Of a stretch of 64,000 nucleotides of DNA, positions 28,690 to 38,392 are shown piece after piece. A program made the translations under genes and the position numbers. Every line of letters begins with the position of its first letter. Positions within the stretch are counted from its first letter, which is position 1. The notes beneath the pieces were generated by a model. That model searched no databases. It saw only the letters and a list, made by a program, of their open reading frames with translations, and had not been told where the DNA came from. Source of the stretch: Helicobacter mustelae (GTDB lineage Bacteria > Campylobacterota > Campylobacteria > Campylobacterales > Helicobacteraceae); contig NZ_LS483446.1 of assembly GCF_900476215.1 (NCBI RefSeq), positions 62,001 through 126,000 on the forward strand, in the 5' to 3' direction.

Positions 28690-29152
28690 ACGTGCTCGAT
28701 TGTACCAATCATTATTAATATTTTCTCAACCATAGGCATAAATTCACAAAAACTTTGCGGAATTTTCCAAAATTTATACATTTTCATACATTGAAGGGGA
28801 AATATTTTATACACTCTCTATGGTCCTAATTAGTGGCGATGGAGATGGCTGTCATATCAAGGGGAGGGGCAGATAATCCTTGCAGGTTGGAGGGATGTGA
28901 GATTGCGTTATTTCTGTTTGCTTGGGTTGAATTTTGGTTTATTAATCATTGAAAAAAAACTTTTTGATAAAATCGGGGTGTTTTTGTTGATTTGGAAGTG
29001 GAGTTCTTCAATGATGGATCAAAATCCTAGCCAATGGGAATGAAGGCTCCCAACCGTGGAAGATAAGGAGGATTGGGGAATGAGGATTGAGGGGGAATGA
29101 AGAAGGATTCCCAATTGCTGGAGAAAATAAAATTTACAAATTAGGAAGTGCA
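28690..29152. other. Intergenic region between the divergent OMP and plsY genes
   Basis: About 460 bp. No gene recognised. A -10-like GATAAAAT is near 28968. An in-frame extension of plsY reaches 29087, but it is not family-like and is probably untranslated leader. Confidence 0.4.
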
Positions 29153-29821
29153 ATGGTTGATGATTTGATGTATGCAATTACAAATATCAATGTGATTTTT
29201 TATATTGTCGCATACCTTTTTGGAGGAATTCCCTTTGGATATGTATTTGCAAAGCTGTTTTATCGCATCGATATTACACAAGTGGGCTCAGGGAGTGTCG
29301 GAGCCACAAATGTCTATCGCGCACTCAAGGAAGTGGATGAGAAAAATGCCAAGAAGTTCTCCATTCTCACGATTATCCTTGATGCAAGCAAGGGATTTAT
29401 TGTCGTGCTGCTCGCCAAGATTTTTGGCTTAGATTATTCTGTGCAGTACATGATCGCATTGCTGGCGGTTTTGGGGCATTGCTATAGTCCTTATTTGAAT
29501 TTTCACGGAGGCAAGGGCGTGGCCACCGCGATTGGCTCAGTAATCTTGCTGATTCCTGTTGAGAGCATACTTGGGCTTGTGGTTTGGGGTTTGGTGGGGA
29601 AAGTTTTGAAGATTTCTTCTCTAAGCTCCTTGCTTGGCGTGCTAAGTGGCATCGCGCTCACCTTTATTGTGCCCTATGTTTTGCCCCTGCCCCAAGGTAT
29701 CAACATCACTGCCCAGATCCATTCCCATGTCCCTGTGGTGCTCATTGGCGTGCTCATCCTCTATACCCATTACCCCAATCTCAAGCGTCTTTTTAGGGGC
29801 GAGGAGAAAAAAGTCTTATGA
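29153..29821 (+). CDS. plsY: Acyl-phosphate:glycerol-3-phosphate acyltransferase
   Basis: Inner-membrane enzyme making lysophosphatidic acid from acyl-phosphate and glycerol-3-phosphate, first step of phospholipid synthesis. 222 residues with several hydrophobic helices and the PlsY motifs GSGSVGATNVYRA, GHCYSPYLNFHGGKGVATA and the final EEKKVL. The frame is open from 29087; I use the ATG at 29153, preceded by AGGAAG, since protein before it is not family-like. The stop overlaps the folB ATG. Same neighbour order as the H. pylori HP1509-HP1510 region, from memory. Confidence 0.93.
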   Translation: MVDDLMYAITNINVIFYIVAYLFGGIPFGYVFAKLFYRIDITQVGSGSVGATNVYRALKEVDEKNAKKFSILTIILDASKGFIVVLLAKIFGLDYSVQYMIALLAVLGHCYSPYLNFHGGKGVATAIGSVILLIPVESILGLVVWGLVGKVLKISSLSSLLGVLSGIALTFIVPYVLPLPQGINITAQIHSHVPVVLIGVLILYTHYPNLKRLFRGEEKKVL

Positions 29822-30153
29822 GATTCCAGATCCTTTTGGAGGATTTGGAGATTTGTGCCATCATCGGCATCTTAGAAAAAGAGCGCCAAATCCCACAAAA
29901 AATCCTGCTTCATGGCGAGTTTGAGTATGAGGGGAAGGAGGGGGAGTATCTAGATTATGTTTTGCTTAGAGATTTTATTGTCGCGCATATCAAAGAGTCG
30001 CGTTATTTGCTTTTAGAATATGCGCTAAGAGATCTCGCCACAGCGATCAAATCCCGCTTCCCCGCACTTCTCTCCTGTGCGCTCAGCATCAAAAAACCTG
30101 ATATCCTGCAAGATTGCGTTATAGGGTTGCGGGGATTTTTTAAATTTTCTTGA
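29818..30153 (+). CDS. folB: Dihydroneopterin aldolase-like protein (FolB family)
   Basis: 111 residues starting at an ATGA overlap with plsY. The N-terminus ILLEDLEICAIIGILEKERQIPQKI matches the DHNA family opening (DL-x-GIIG-E-R-PQ). The active-site glutamate region DYVLLRDFI and a C-terminal LSIKKPDIL (family usual K-P-A/D) are recognisable. Would cleave dihydroneopterin in folate synthesis. Short and somewhat divergent, as in other Helicobacter. Confidence 0.8.
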   Translation: MRFQILLEDLEICAIIGILEKERQIPQKILLHGEFEYEGKEGEYLDYVLLRDFIVAHIKESRYLLLEYALRDLATAIKSRFPALLSCALSIKKPDILQDCVIGLRGFFKFS

Positions 30154-30596
30154 TTTTTGACACGCGCTTTTTTGCCTGTTTTTTTTGATTTTTTGGAGTG
30201 TTTTTTAATTTTTTGCATCAAGTCCTCTAGTGCTTTATTAGAGTCATTTTTTTTTGATATTTTCATTTTTGTCGCAATTTTCAAGCCACATTTTTAATTT
30301 TCTGACACATCCCTCCCTCCTGGCTCGCATTTTTATTCATTTTTTACTAAAAACGATTCTGCCATCATTGATATTTTTTTTGATGAATTTCTTATTCTCA
30401 TGTATTTTAATTTTTTGAACACAATTTATTAATTTTTAGAATATTTTCTTAAAAATCTAATTTTTAAATTTTTGACCATATTTATTAATTAAAATACATA
30501 TTTATGACTTTTTACATTGTTATTTTTTTTATTTTTGGTCATATTTTTTCTAAAATTATATTTTTTGGTAATTTTATTTAAAAATTAAATTTATTT

Positions 30597-30669
30597 AATT
30601 GTATTTTTTCTCATTTTTAGACCATGCTTTTCTAAATAAATTTTCCATAAATTGTATTTTTTCTCATTT
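30597..30669 (+). repeat. 20-bp direct repeat in the TonB receptor upstream region
   Basis: Two identical 20-mers, starting at 30597 and 30650. In phase with five helical turns (53 bp), so two proteins could bind the same DNA face. Confidence 0.6.
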
Positions 30670-30710
30670 ATGGGTTTGTAGTGTTTCGTTTTGTGTCATA
30701 CTTGATGAAA

Positions 30711-30737
30711 TATTATGTGATTTATTGTGATTTAATA
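30711..30737 (+). promoter_or_regulatory. Candidate NikR-like operator
   Basis: TATTATG ... TTTAATAG, an imperfect AT-rich dyad similar in half-site and spacing to Helicobacter NikR boxes, about 55-80 bp before the receptor start. FrpB4 of H. pylori, whose gene order is shared here, is nickel/NikR controlled. The match is imperfect. Confidence 0.35.
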
Positions 30738-30790
30738 GTACTTTATGTTATTTATTCACCATTACTTCAATTTATATAAGGATGTTGACA

Positions 30791-32983
30791 ATGACCAAAA
30801 AAAATTTTTATTTTTTAGTGTTCTTTTTGGGTTTAGTCTGTGCACAAGAAGCGCAGGAGACCAAAAAAGAGACAAAACAACAAACAAAAAAGGAGGCAAA
30901 AAATGAGGAGACTCCAGAAGAAAAACAGTTAAATACGATTTTAGCATCTTCAGAGAGGGAGTTTTCTTTTACGAATAAAACCATGGTTTCTGGCCAGGAT
31001 TTCATGGAGCGTCAGGTAAACAATCTCACACAAATGTTTGAAAAAGAATCCTCAATTAGCGTCGGTGGTGGGGGAACTAGGGGGCAGAAGGTCTATATCC
31101 GAGGGATGGAAGATCGCTTGCTGCGTGTGCGAATTGATGGCGCTGCACAAAATGGTAATGCCTTCCATCATCAAGGAAACTTGCTCATCGATGCCACGAT
31201 GATCAAAAATATCGAGCTTATCAAGGGTGCGGCAAATGCCTCTGTGGGGCCTGGAGCGCTGGCAGGAAGCATGACTGTTACGACCAAAAGCGCGCTAGAT
31301 TTTCTAAATCCAGGCCAAAAGGTCGGATTTCGTGTTGAGACCTCAGCGTATACCAACTACGGTGTGAAAGAATCTGCGGCCATCTATGGAAGCGATCGCA
31401 AATATTTTGACATGCTCGCACTTTATAACTTTTTGGACATTTTCTATTATCGCAATGGTAAGCATACTTTTACCAATCTTTTTGATCCTACCCCAGATGA
31501 CAAGGTGCTAGGCTCACCCTCAATGCAAAATAATGGTCTTATCAAGGCAAATGTGTATTTTACAAGCAGGGATAAATTCACCTTTTCTTATAGCATCATT
31601 CACGATCAAGCTGTGCGCCCTCTGCGCTCTAACGTCACTCGCATCGATCCTAATCTCAACAATGGCGTGGATTTTGCCCTCATTTTGTTCCGCCACAGAA
31701 ATATGGCAAACAACTTCTCTGGTGTCTTTGAGCATAAGGGGACGGATAGATTTTCCAAGCCCAATATCAAATTCAATGCTTATGGAAACTTGCGCAATGT
31801 GCGCCTGACTGTTTTCTCCATCAATGATCCAAGCGTAAGACAAAAAGACGAAGAGGGGACCACTCCGCGCGACCTTGTACTGAATAACGCGGGTGCAGAT
31901 TTTGAGGTCAAGCATGCCCTTGGCAATCAAAAGAAAAATGCTCTAGAGTATGGGATTAATTATCAGAATTTTGCCACTGCAGATCGATTTGTGGTGCCTA
32001 CTGCGACGCAAAGAGGGAGGGAGAATGCCAACATCATTGGTGGCTATGTGCAAGCAAATTACTATGTTCTCAAAAATCTAAGCATTGGAGCAGGGACGCG
32101 CTATGACCTTTATTTCTACTATGATCAAAACTATCAACACCACCTTACCCAAGGCTTCTCACCCTCTGCAGTGATCCTCTGGAATCCAGTGGAAAGCATG
32201 GATGTGAAGGTTTCTTATTCTTATGTGACACGCGGAGCCATTCCTGCAGATACGCTTTTGCTCGGAGATCGGACGCATTTCATCGCCAAAAATCTCAAGG
32301 CAGAAAAGGGGCAAAATGTAGAGCTTGATATTGATTATCACCATGAGTATTTTGCACTTCGAGGTGCGGCCTTTTATCAAAATATCAAGGATTTTATCAA
32401 TAGCTATGGGATTGGGCATGGCTATATTTTGGCAGATGGTGAAAGCTTTGAATATTCCATCAAGGACAATCTGAAATATCCCGTAAATATCTTTGGATTT
32501 GAAGCGGGGTTGGATTTCTTCTATGAAAATTTTTTGGCGAGTTTTTCCTTTTCTCGTAGTTTCCCCAAAGTAAGAGGACATTTGATTAATGATACCTATG
32601 AGCTTGGAGCTGCGGTGGGCAATACCTATGTCTTGAAGTTTGCATATGATTTCAAAAGAGTGGGCTTGAATATTTCATGGCTTAGTAGATTTGTGCAGCG
32701 CTTGAAATACACTGGATATGACATCTATAATGATGAATTTTCACAAGTGGATAAGCCAGGCTATATGGTCCATAATATTTACTTCACCTACATACCTCCG
32801 CGCCATAAGAACTTCACCCTTTATTTTGCGATCGAAAATCTTTTCAATGCCTACTACATCAGCCAATCCTCTCCCTACAAGGTATCAGCAGATGCTAAGG
32901 CATCTGAGAGTATCAATGCAGTGCGCAGAGCTCTTGCTGAGCCAGGTTTGAATGCCAAACTTGCCTTGGTTTATAAGTTTTGA
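30791..32983 (+). CDS. TonB-dependent outer membrane receptor 1 (FrpB4/NikH-like)
   Basis: 730 residues: signal peptide (NFYFLVFFLGLVCAQ), a 30-residue Lys/Glu/Gln-rich stretch, the plug domain (QKVYIRGMEDRLLRVRIDGA, then IELIKGAANASVGPGALAGSM) and a 22-strand barrel ending LALVYKF. Start chosen at 30791, not the ATG at 30782, since AAGGA (30778-30782) is 8 nt before 30791. Position behind plsY-folB matches the H. pylori frpB4 locus. Family members import metal complexes powered by TonB; nickel is suggested by synteny and the NikR-like dyad, not shown by sequence. Confidence 0.88.
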   Translation: MTKKNFYFLVFFLGLVCAQEAQETKKETKQQTKKEAKNEETPEEKQLNTILASSEREFSFTNKTMVSGQDFMERQVNNLTQMFEKESSISVGGGGTRGQKVYIRGMEDRLLRVRIDGAAQNGNAFHHQGNLLIDATMIKNIELIKGAANASVGPGALAGSMTVTTKSALDFLNPGQKVGFRVETSAYTNYGVKESAAIYGSDRKYFDMLALYNFLDIFYYRNGKHTFTNLFDPTPDDKVLGSPSMQNNGLIKANVYFTSRDKFTFSYSIIHDQAVRPLRSNVTRIDPNLNNGVDFALILFRHRNMANNFSGVFEHKGTDRFSKPNIKFNAYGNLRNVRLTVFSINDPSVRQKDEEGTTPRDLVLNNAGADFEVKHALGNQKKNALEYGINYQNFATADRFVVPTATQRGRENANIIGGYVQANYYVLKNLSIGAGTRYDLYFYYDQNYQHHLTQGFSPSAVILWNPVESMDVKVSYSYVTRGAIPADTLLLGDRTHFIAKNLKAEKGQNVELDIDYHHEYFALRGAAFYQNIKDFINSYGIGHGYILADGESFEYSIKDNLKYPVNIFGFEAGLDFFYENFLASFSFSRSFPKVRGHLINDTYELGAAVGNTYVLKFAYDFKRVGLNISWLSRFVQRLKYTGYDIYNDEFSQVDKPGYMVHNIYFTYIPPRHKNFTLYFAIENLFNAYYISQSSPYKVSADAKASESINAVRRALAEPGLNAKLALVYKF

Positions 32984-33584
32984 TGGGTTTTTGTTGCCTA
33001 CTTTGATGTATTTGGAGTAGCAGGGCTATGGGGAGGTTTTAGGAAAATCTTTGCAGAGATTTTGGAGGAGATTTGAAATGAGGTGCTGTGATTTGGTTCC
33101 TTATTTTTGGTAAGTTTTTGGATTTTTGAGGATATTGGTTTTTGGTAGGCCTTGGAGGAGGAGGGTGAATTTTTTGGAGGGATGCAAGTCAGGGCAGCTT
33201 TGGGTTTAAGGTTTTTTAGCGGGGATTTTGCAGAGATTTTTTAGTGAAGCTTTGAGCTGGTATTCATCAAAATGCACAGCCCAGTTAAAATCAAAGCTCT
33301 TTGGCTTTTTTCTGCTTTCTAAAATCAAAACACTTAAACCTACCTCCCCTCCTTTCACTATCAAATCAAAAAACCCTCTTAGCTACAAAGCATAACCCCC
33401 GCTAACCTTAGGCTTAACTCCTTGCCAATCCAATTCCATGAATCATGATTGCTAAAATCAAACCCTCATCATCTCGCCACAAAAATCCACCCCCTAGAAT
33501 TTTGGTTATTTTTTTGAATGTTAAGATTTGACCATCCATAAATATAAAATAGGAATAAAAATCATAATTTTTTTTGGTGTGTGT
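32984..33584. other. Intergenic region between the TonB receptor genes
   Basis: About 600 bp. The plus strand is rich in G and T to about 33255 and in C and A from there to about 33480, a sharp switch. An imperfect hairpin with AGCTTTGA/TCAAAGCT arms lies at about 33247-33298 at the switch and may end receptor 1 transcription. No gene recognised. Confidence 0.45.
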
Positions 33585-33590
33585 TATAAT
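33585..33590 (+). promoter_or_regulatory. -10 element of TonB receptor 2
   Basis: TATAAT in extended context TGTTATAAT, 32 bp before the chosen ATG. An AT-rich stretch with ATAAAAATCATAAT just upstream could hold a metal-regulator site. Confidence 0.6.
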
Positions 33591-33622
33591 CGTGATCACT
33601 CTACTACAACAGGATGAGAATC

Positions 33623-35800
33623 ATGAGAAAAAAAATTTATTTTAGTGCGCTCTTTTTGAGTATGATTTTGGCACAAGAGGGCCAAGAGGTGAAGCAAGAG
33701 ACCAAAAAGCAGAGTCAAGAAACCTCAGAAGAAAAAGCCCCAGAAGAAAGGATGATAGAAACGATACTTTCGACCTCAGAGAGGGAGTTTTCTTTTACGA
33801 ATAAAACCATGATTTCAGGTCAGGATTTCTTAGATCGTCAGGTCAATAATGTCACACAAATGTTTTCTAAAGAGTCTTCTATAGAAGTGGGAGGGGGCGG
33901 CAATATGGCTCAAAAGCTCTATATCCGAGGGATGGAAGATCGCTTGCTGCGTGTGCGAATTGATGGCGCTGCACAAAATGGTAATGCCTTTCACCATCAG
34001 GGAAACTTGCTCATTGACCCCACAATGATTAAAAGTGTGGAAATCATCAAGGGTGCGGCAAATGCCTCTGTGGGGCCTGGAGCGCTGGCAGGAAGTGTGA
34101 GCATCACCACAAAAAGCGCGTTAGATCTACTTGCAAAGGGGCAAAAATTTGGCTTTCGTATTGAGAGTGGAGCCTATAGTAATTTTGGGATTAAGGAATC
34201 TCTAGCGCTTTATGGAAGCGATCGCAAATATTTTGACATGCTCGCACTTTATAACTTTGTAGATATTTTTTATTATCGTGACGCTAAGCATGTTTTTACA
34301 AATCTTTTTAATCCCGCGCCACAAGACAAGGTGCTAGGCTCACCCTCAATGCAAAATAATTTCTTATTCAAAAGCAATGTATTTTTTAATGCCAAAGATA
34401 AGCTCACGCTTTCTTATAGTCTTGTGCATGATGATGCGGTGCGCCCCTTCCGCGCAAACATTACTCGCCCAGATCCAGCACTCAATGATGGCGTGGATTT
34501 TGCGCTGATTTTATTTCGTCATAAAAATATCGGAAATAACTTTTCTGGTGTTTATGAACATAAGGGAAGTGAGAGATTTGCTAGACCCAATGTGAAGGTC
34601 AATACCTATGGATATATACGAAATGTACATCTCACCCCCTATGCCATTTCTGCAAATAGCGCCAAGGATGAGGAGGGAAGCATCCCGCGTGATATCTTTC
34701 TGAATAATTTTGGAATGGACTTTGAGGTCAAACATGCCCTTGGCAATCAAAAGAAAAATGCTCTAGAGTATGGGATTAATTATCAAAATCTCTCTACAGT
34801 AGATCGGTATTTTGTCCCCACTGCGACGCAGAGAGGAAAGGAGAGTGCGCATATCATTGGGGGCTATGTACAGGCAAATTATTATTTGCTCAAAAATCTA
34901 AGCATCGGAGCGGGGACACGCTATGACTTTTATTTCTACTATGATCAAAACTATCAACACCACCTTACCCAAGGCTTCTCACCCTCTGCAGTAATCCTCT
35001 GGAATCCAGTGGAAAGCATGGATGTGAAGCTTTCTTATTCTTATGTGACGCGCGGGGTGCTGCCCACAGATGCGCTCTTGCTAGCAGATTATCATCATTT
35101 TATTGCCAAAAATCTCAAGGCAGAAAAGGGACAAAATATCGAATTGGATCTCGAGTATAATCATGACTTTTTCACACTTCGAGGTGCTGCCTTTTATCAA
35201 AATATCAGAGATTTTATCAATAGCTATGGCATCGGGCGGGGGTATGTGTTTAATGGAGAGCAATTTGATAACACCATTAAGGACAATCTGAAATATCTAG
35301 TAAATATCTATGGATTTGAAGCCGGAGCGGATTTTTTTTACAAAAATTTCTTGGCGAGTTTTTCTTTTTCTCGCAGCTTTCCTATGGTTAGAGGTCATCT
35401 GATTGCTGATACCTATGAGCTTGGCGCATCCGTGGGCAATACCTATGTAGTCAAGGTTGCCTATGATTTCAAGGAGAGTGGGGTGAATGTTTCTTTGGTG
35501 GGTAGATTTGTGCAGCGCTTGAAATACAATGGATATGACATCTATAATCATGAATTTGCAAACATCGATAAGCCAGGCTATCAGGTTTATAATTTTTATA
35601 TCAACTACACCCATCCGCGTTACAAAAACTGCACCCTCTATTTTGCGATTGAAAATCTTCTCAACGAATATTATATTAGCCAGGCATCACCCTTCAAGGT
35701 AGAGGCAGATGGCAGCGCGATTGAAAATATCAATCAGGTGCGCAAGGCATTGCCAGAGCCAGGACTCAATGCGAAGCTTTCGGTAGTGTATAAATTTTGA
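33623..35800 (+). CDS. TonB-dependent outer membrane receptor 2 (FrpB4/NikH-like)
   Basis: 725 residues, a tandem paralogue of receptor 1 with the same plan: signal peptide (SALFLSMILAQ), charged linker, plug (KLYIRGMEDRLLRVRIDGA, VEIIKGAANASVGPGALAGSV), barrel ending LSVVYKF. Start at 33623 rather than 33614 because AGGAT at 33611-33615 is well placed and the protein then aligns with receptor 1. Own promoter, so the paralogues can be controlled apart. Some DNA blocks are nearly identical between the two (for example around 32100-32210 and 34920-35030) while others have drifted. Confidence 0.88.
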   Translation: MRKKIYFSALFLSMILAQEGQEVKQETKKQSQETSEEKAPEERMIETILSTSEREFSFTNKTMISGQDFLDRQVNNVTQMFSKESSIEVGGGGNMAQKLYIRGMEDRLLRVRIDGAAQNGNAFHHQGNLLIDPTMIKSVEIIKGAANASVGPGALAGSVSITTKSALDLLAKGQKFGFRIESGAYSNFGIKESLALYGSDRKYFDMLALYNFVDIFYYRDAKHVFTNLFNPAPQDKVLGSPSMQNNFLFKSNVFFNAKDKLTLSYSLVHDDAVRPFRANITRPDPALNDGVDFALILFRHKNIGNNFSGVYEHKGSERFARPNVKVNTYGYIRNVHLTPYAISANSAKDEEGSIPRDIFLNNFGMDFEVKHALGNQKKNALEYGINYQNLSTVDRYFVPTATQRGKESAHIIGGYVQANYYLLKNLSIGAGTRYDFYFYYDQNYQHHLTQGFSPSAVILWNPVESMDVKLSYSYVTRGVLPTDALLLADYHHFIAKNLKAEKGQNIELDLEYNHDFFTLRGAAFYQNIRDFINSYGIGRGYVFNGEQFDNTIKDNLKYLVNIYGFEAGADFFYKNFLASFSFSRSFPMVRGHLIADTYELGASVGNTYVVKVAYDFKESGVNVSLVGRFVQRLKYNGYDIYNHEFANIDKPGYQVYNFYINYTHPRYKNCTLYFAIENLLNEYYISQASPFKVEADGSAIENINQVRKALPEPGLNAKLSVVYKF

Positions 35801-36099
35801 TAGGAATTTTTGGCAGGCTTTGAAGTTAATTTTTTGGGGAGGTGGGCTTGAGCTTAGTTTTTGTGCATTTGAGCGATATTTTTGAGTTGGTTAGAAGTTT
35901 AGGGGCAAAAATTAGAAGTTTGGAAGCAAAAAAAGGAGGGTTGGTTGATTTTGTGATGCGCGGAGTTTGGATGGGGCTTACTAGTGGTGTTTGTGTGGGG
36001 AGGCTTTTGGCAGACTTGGCGCGCTTTTGCTAGGCATCTGGGGGCATGCTTGGATGTGAGGGTTTTTGCCAAAATTTGAGATTAGTCTTTCCGCAAAAA
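35801..36099. other. Intergenic region after TonB receptor 2
   Basis: About 300 bp, G/T-rich on the plus strand. A 64-codon frame (35842-36033) has no family resemblance, and I do not call it. Nothing else seen. Confidence 0.4.
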
Positions 36100-36166
36100 A
36101 TAATCAAAAAATCTTTGGCCAAATTTGGCCGCTAGAGTTTTAGGCCAAAGACTTGGCCCAAAACTC
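36100..36166 (-). terminator. feoB terminator region, two nested hairpins
   Basis: Reading on the minus strand from the feoB stop: a GAGTTTT...AAAACTC stem with an inner GGCC/GGCC, then GGCCAAATTTGGCC (perfect palindrome) followed by AAAGATTTTTT. The second hairpin with its T-run is a good rho-independent terminator. Confidence 0.65.
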
Positions 36167-36176
36167 TAAACATCTA

Positions 36177-38336
36177 TCACAAGAAATGCAAAATAGAAGT
36201 TGTGACATAAAAACCCAAAAAGGCAAAAACATAGGCCACGATGCTCGTGAAGATAAATAATTGCAGCACACTTTTGATTCCATTTGTTTCTCTGCCAAAG
36301 GTGATGGTAGCAGCAAAGCAGGGAATATAAAAAATGATAAAAATAATAAAAGCGATCGCGGTGGGAAGCGAGATGGACTCCTTGATTGCGCTTTGCAAGT
36401 CTTGAGAGCTCTCATCTTGGGAATCTCCCAGTGCATAGAGCACGCCAAGGGTGGAGACCACCACCTCCTTTGCAGCAAATCCTGTCATCAAAGAAACAGA
36501 TAAGCGCCAATCAAAATCCATAGGCGCAAATAAGGGCTCCATAAAGGTGCCAATCTTCCCTGAATAGCTTTGCTTTAGGGATAATTCCTGATATTCATTC
36601 TCCAAGGAGAGAATTTTTTCTTCTTTTGCTTTTTCTTCCATCTGGCTTTCTTGGACTTGAGCAATTTTTGCTGCATGAAGCTTCTCTGCTCCCTTGTTTT
36701 TGGGATACTGGGAGGCAAACCAAATGAGGATGGCACCAAACAAAATAAAGCTTCCTGCTTTTTTTAGATACATCAAACATTTGGTATAGATGCTAAACCA
36801 AATGATTCTATAGCTTGGGAAGCGGTATTTTGGCATCTCCATGACAAAGGGCTCGTCCTTCCCACGAAATACGCTGAGTTTGAGGAGCTTTGCCATGAAT
36901 ACTGCTATGATCGCACCAAAAATATAGATGCAAAATAATGCGAGTCCTGCATAGTTTTTGGGGAAAAATGCTCCTATGAATAACACATAGATGGGTAGTC
37001 TGGCGCTGCAGCTCATAAAGCCAATGATAAAGAGCGTAATGAGGCGTTCATTTTTGTTTTGGAGTGTGCGCGTGGCCATGTAAGCGGGCACACTGCAGCC
37101 AAACCCCGTGACAAGGGGAATGAAGCTTTTGCCATGTAGGCCAAATCGGTGAAAAATCCCATCGAGCAAAAATGCTACACGCGCCATGTATCCTGTCCCC
37201 TCTAGCAGGGAAATCCCAAGATACAAAATCATAATCAATGGCAAAAAGGAGATGACCGCGCCAACGCCTCCCAAGATCCCATTGCCAATTAATGAGGCAA
37301 TCTCTGGATTGTCAATGAGTTTTTTGCTAAGCTCTCCTAGCGCATCCATCCCTTTTTGCAAATAATCTTGCAAAAATCCCCCGATAAAAAATGTCAGCTC
37401 AAAGAGCACGAACATGAAAAACAAAAAGATGGGAATGCCAAAGAATTTATGCAAAAACAAATCATCAATTTTTCTTGTTTTTAAAAGCCCTGCAGACCTT
37501 TGCTTGACGCATTCTTGTGCCACCCCTCTAGCAAAAGAGAGGGAATCAAAAACCAGCATGCTTTTTGCATTGGACTCATTGGTGGCTTTTTGCAAATCTC
37601 GCAATATGGGCTGCAAAAAAGAATTGAGCTCAGCATAGCAGGGGCAATCCTGTAAAAATTGATAAATCTTGGGATCTTTGGAGAGGAGTAGGAAGGCGAT
37701 ATTTTTGATTGCGAAATTGGGATTATGCGTCTGTACGAAGGTTTTTATTTCTTCATAATTGCGTGTTTGCAAAAAATTAGCAATTTTATCCAGCGCCTCT
37801 TGGATGGGTGCGCTATAGATGCGCTTTGCTGGATGAAATGGTTGGGCGTGGGTTTTTAGAATCAAATCCAAAAGCTGGGTTTGATTATCCTTTTGGGTGG
37901 CAGAGGTGGTGATGCAGGGCACCCCAAGAAGAATGGATAATAACTCTTCATTAATTGTGATATTTTCTTTTTTTGCTTCATCATACATGTTTAGTGCAAT
38001 GATGGTTTTTCTTTGGAGCTCTAGGATTTGTGTGCTTAGCGTGAGATTGCGTTCCAAGTTTGTGGAATCTAGAACATTCAAAATGAGATCATAATGTTGA
38101 TTTTCTAGAAAGTCTTTTGTCACTTTTTCTTCCATCGTAAAATCTTCTAGCGCATAGATTCCAGGCAGATCAATGATCTCAAAAAGAGTATTTTCATAGA
38201 TGAGAGAGGTCTCTGCTTTTTCGATCGTCACCCCAGTAAAATTCCCCACCTTCAAATGTGCCCCGCTGAGATAGTTGATTAATGAGGTTTTTCCTACATT
38301 GGGTTGACCGACAAGAACAATGGTGATTTTTTGCAT
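36177..38336 (-). CDS. feoB: Ferrous iron transport protein B
   Basis: 719-residue inner-membrane Fe(II) transporter with an N-terminal GTPase: G1 GQPNVGKTS (10-18), G3 DLPG (56-59), G4 NMYD (116-119). The gate/membrane part includes GFGCSVPAYMATRTLQ and TGFAAKEVVVSTLGVLYAL, both FeoB hallmarks. No feoA is adjacent. Directly upstream is a promoter with a Fur-like site, so iron repression is likely. Confidence 0.96.
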   Translation of the reverse strand: MQKITIVLVGQPNVGKTSLINYLSGAHLKVGNFTGVTIEKAETSLIYENTLFEIIDLPGIYALEDFTMEEKVTKDFLENQHYDLILNVLDSTNLERNLTLSTQILELQRKTIIALNMYDEAKKENITINEELLSILLGVPCITTSATQKDNQTQLLDLILKTHAQPFHPAKRIYSAPIQEALDKIANFLQTRNYEEIKTFVQTHNPNFAIKNIAFLLLSKDPKIYQFLQDCPCYAELNSFLQPILRDLQKATNESNAKSMLVFDSLSFARGVAQECVKQRSAGLLKTRKIDDLFLHKFFGIPIFLFFMFVLFELTFFIGGFLQDYLQKGMDALGELSKKLIDNPEIASLIGNGILGGVGAVISFLPLIMILYLGISLLEGTGYMARVAFLLDGIFHRFGLHGKSFIPLVTGFGCSVPAYMATRTLQNKNERLITLFIIGFMSCSARLPIYVLFIGAFFPKNYAGLALFCIYIFGAIIAVFMAKLLKLSVFRGKDEPFVMEMPKYRFPSYRIIWFSIYTKCLMYLKKAGSFILFGAILIWFASQYPKNKGAEKLHAAKIAQVQESQMEEKAKEEKILSLENEYQELSLKQSYSGKIGTFMEPLFAPMDFDWRLSVSLMTGFAAKEVVVSTLGVLYALGDSQDESSQDLQSAIKESISLPTAIAFIIFIIFYIPCFAATITFGRETNGIKSVLQLFIFTSIVAYVFAFLGFYVTTSILHFL

Positions 38337-38362
38337 GGAGAGCCTTTGTGGATTTTTTTGGA

Positions 38363-38392
38363 ATTATATCAGATAATAATCATTCTTATTTT
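38363..38392 (-). promoter_or_regulatory. feoB promoter with Fur-like box
   Basis: -10 TATAAT on the minus strand at 38363-38368, 27 bp before the feoB ATG; immediately upstream, AATAAGAATGATTATTATCT (minus strand, about 38371-38391) resembles the Fur consensus and would cover the -35 region. The box overlaps the last codons of cvfB, so feoB has its own regulated promoter. Confidence 0.65.

Larger units (their letters stand above)
30154..30790 (+). other. AT-rich upstream region of the first TonB receptor
   Basis: 637 bp, almost devoid of G/C between about 30340 and 30660. Two direct copies of a 20-bp AATTGTATTTTTTCTCATTT lie at 30597-30616 and 30650-30669, 53 bp apart. A 27-bp dyad with TATTA/TAATA half-sites lies at 30711-30737, and TATATAAG just before the start codon. 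No gene. Confidence 0.6.

Noticed and set aside
30003-30284. Lys-rich 93-residue frame antisense to folB
   Set aside because: Arises from T-rich non-coding DNA; protein is low complexity.
35842-36033. 63-residue frame downstream of TonB receptor 2
   Set aside because: Composition is that of a G/T-rich non-coding strand; no family motif or ribosome site.
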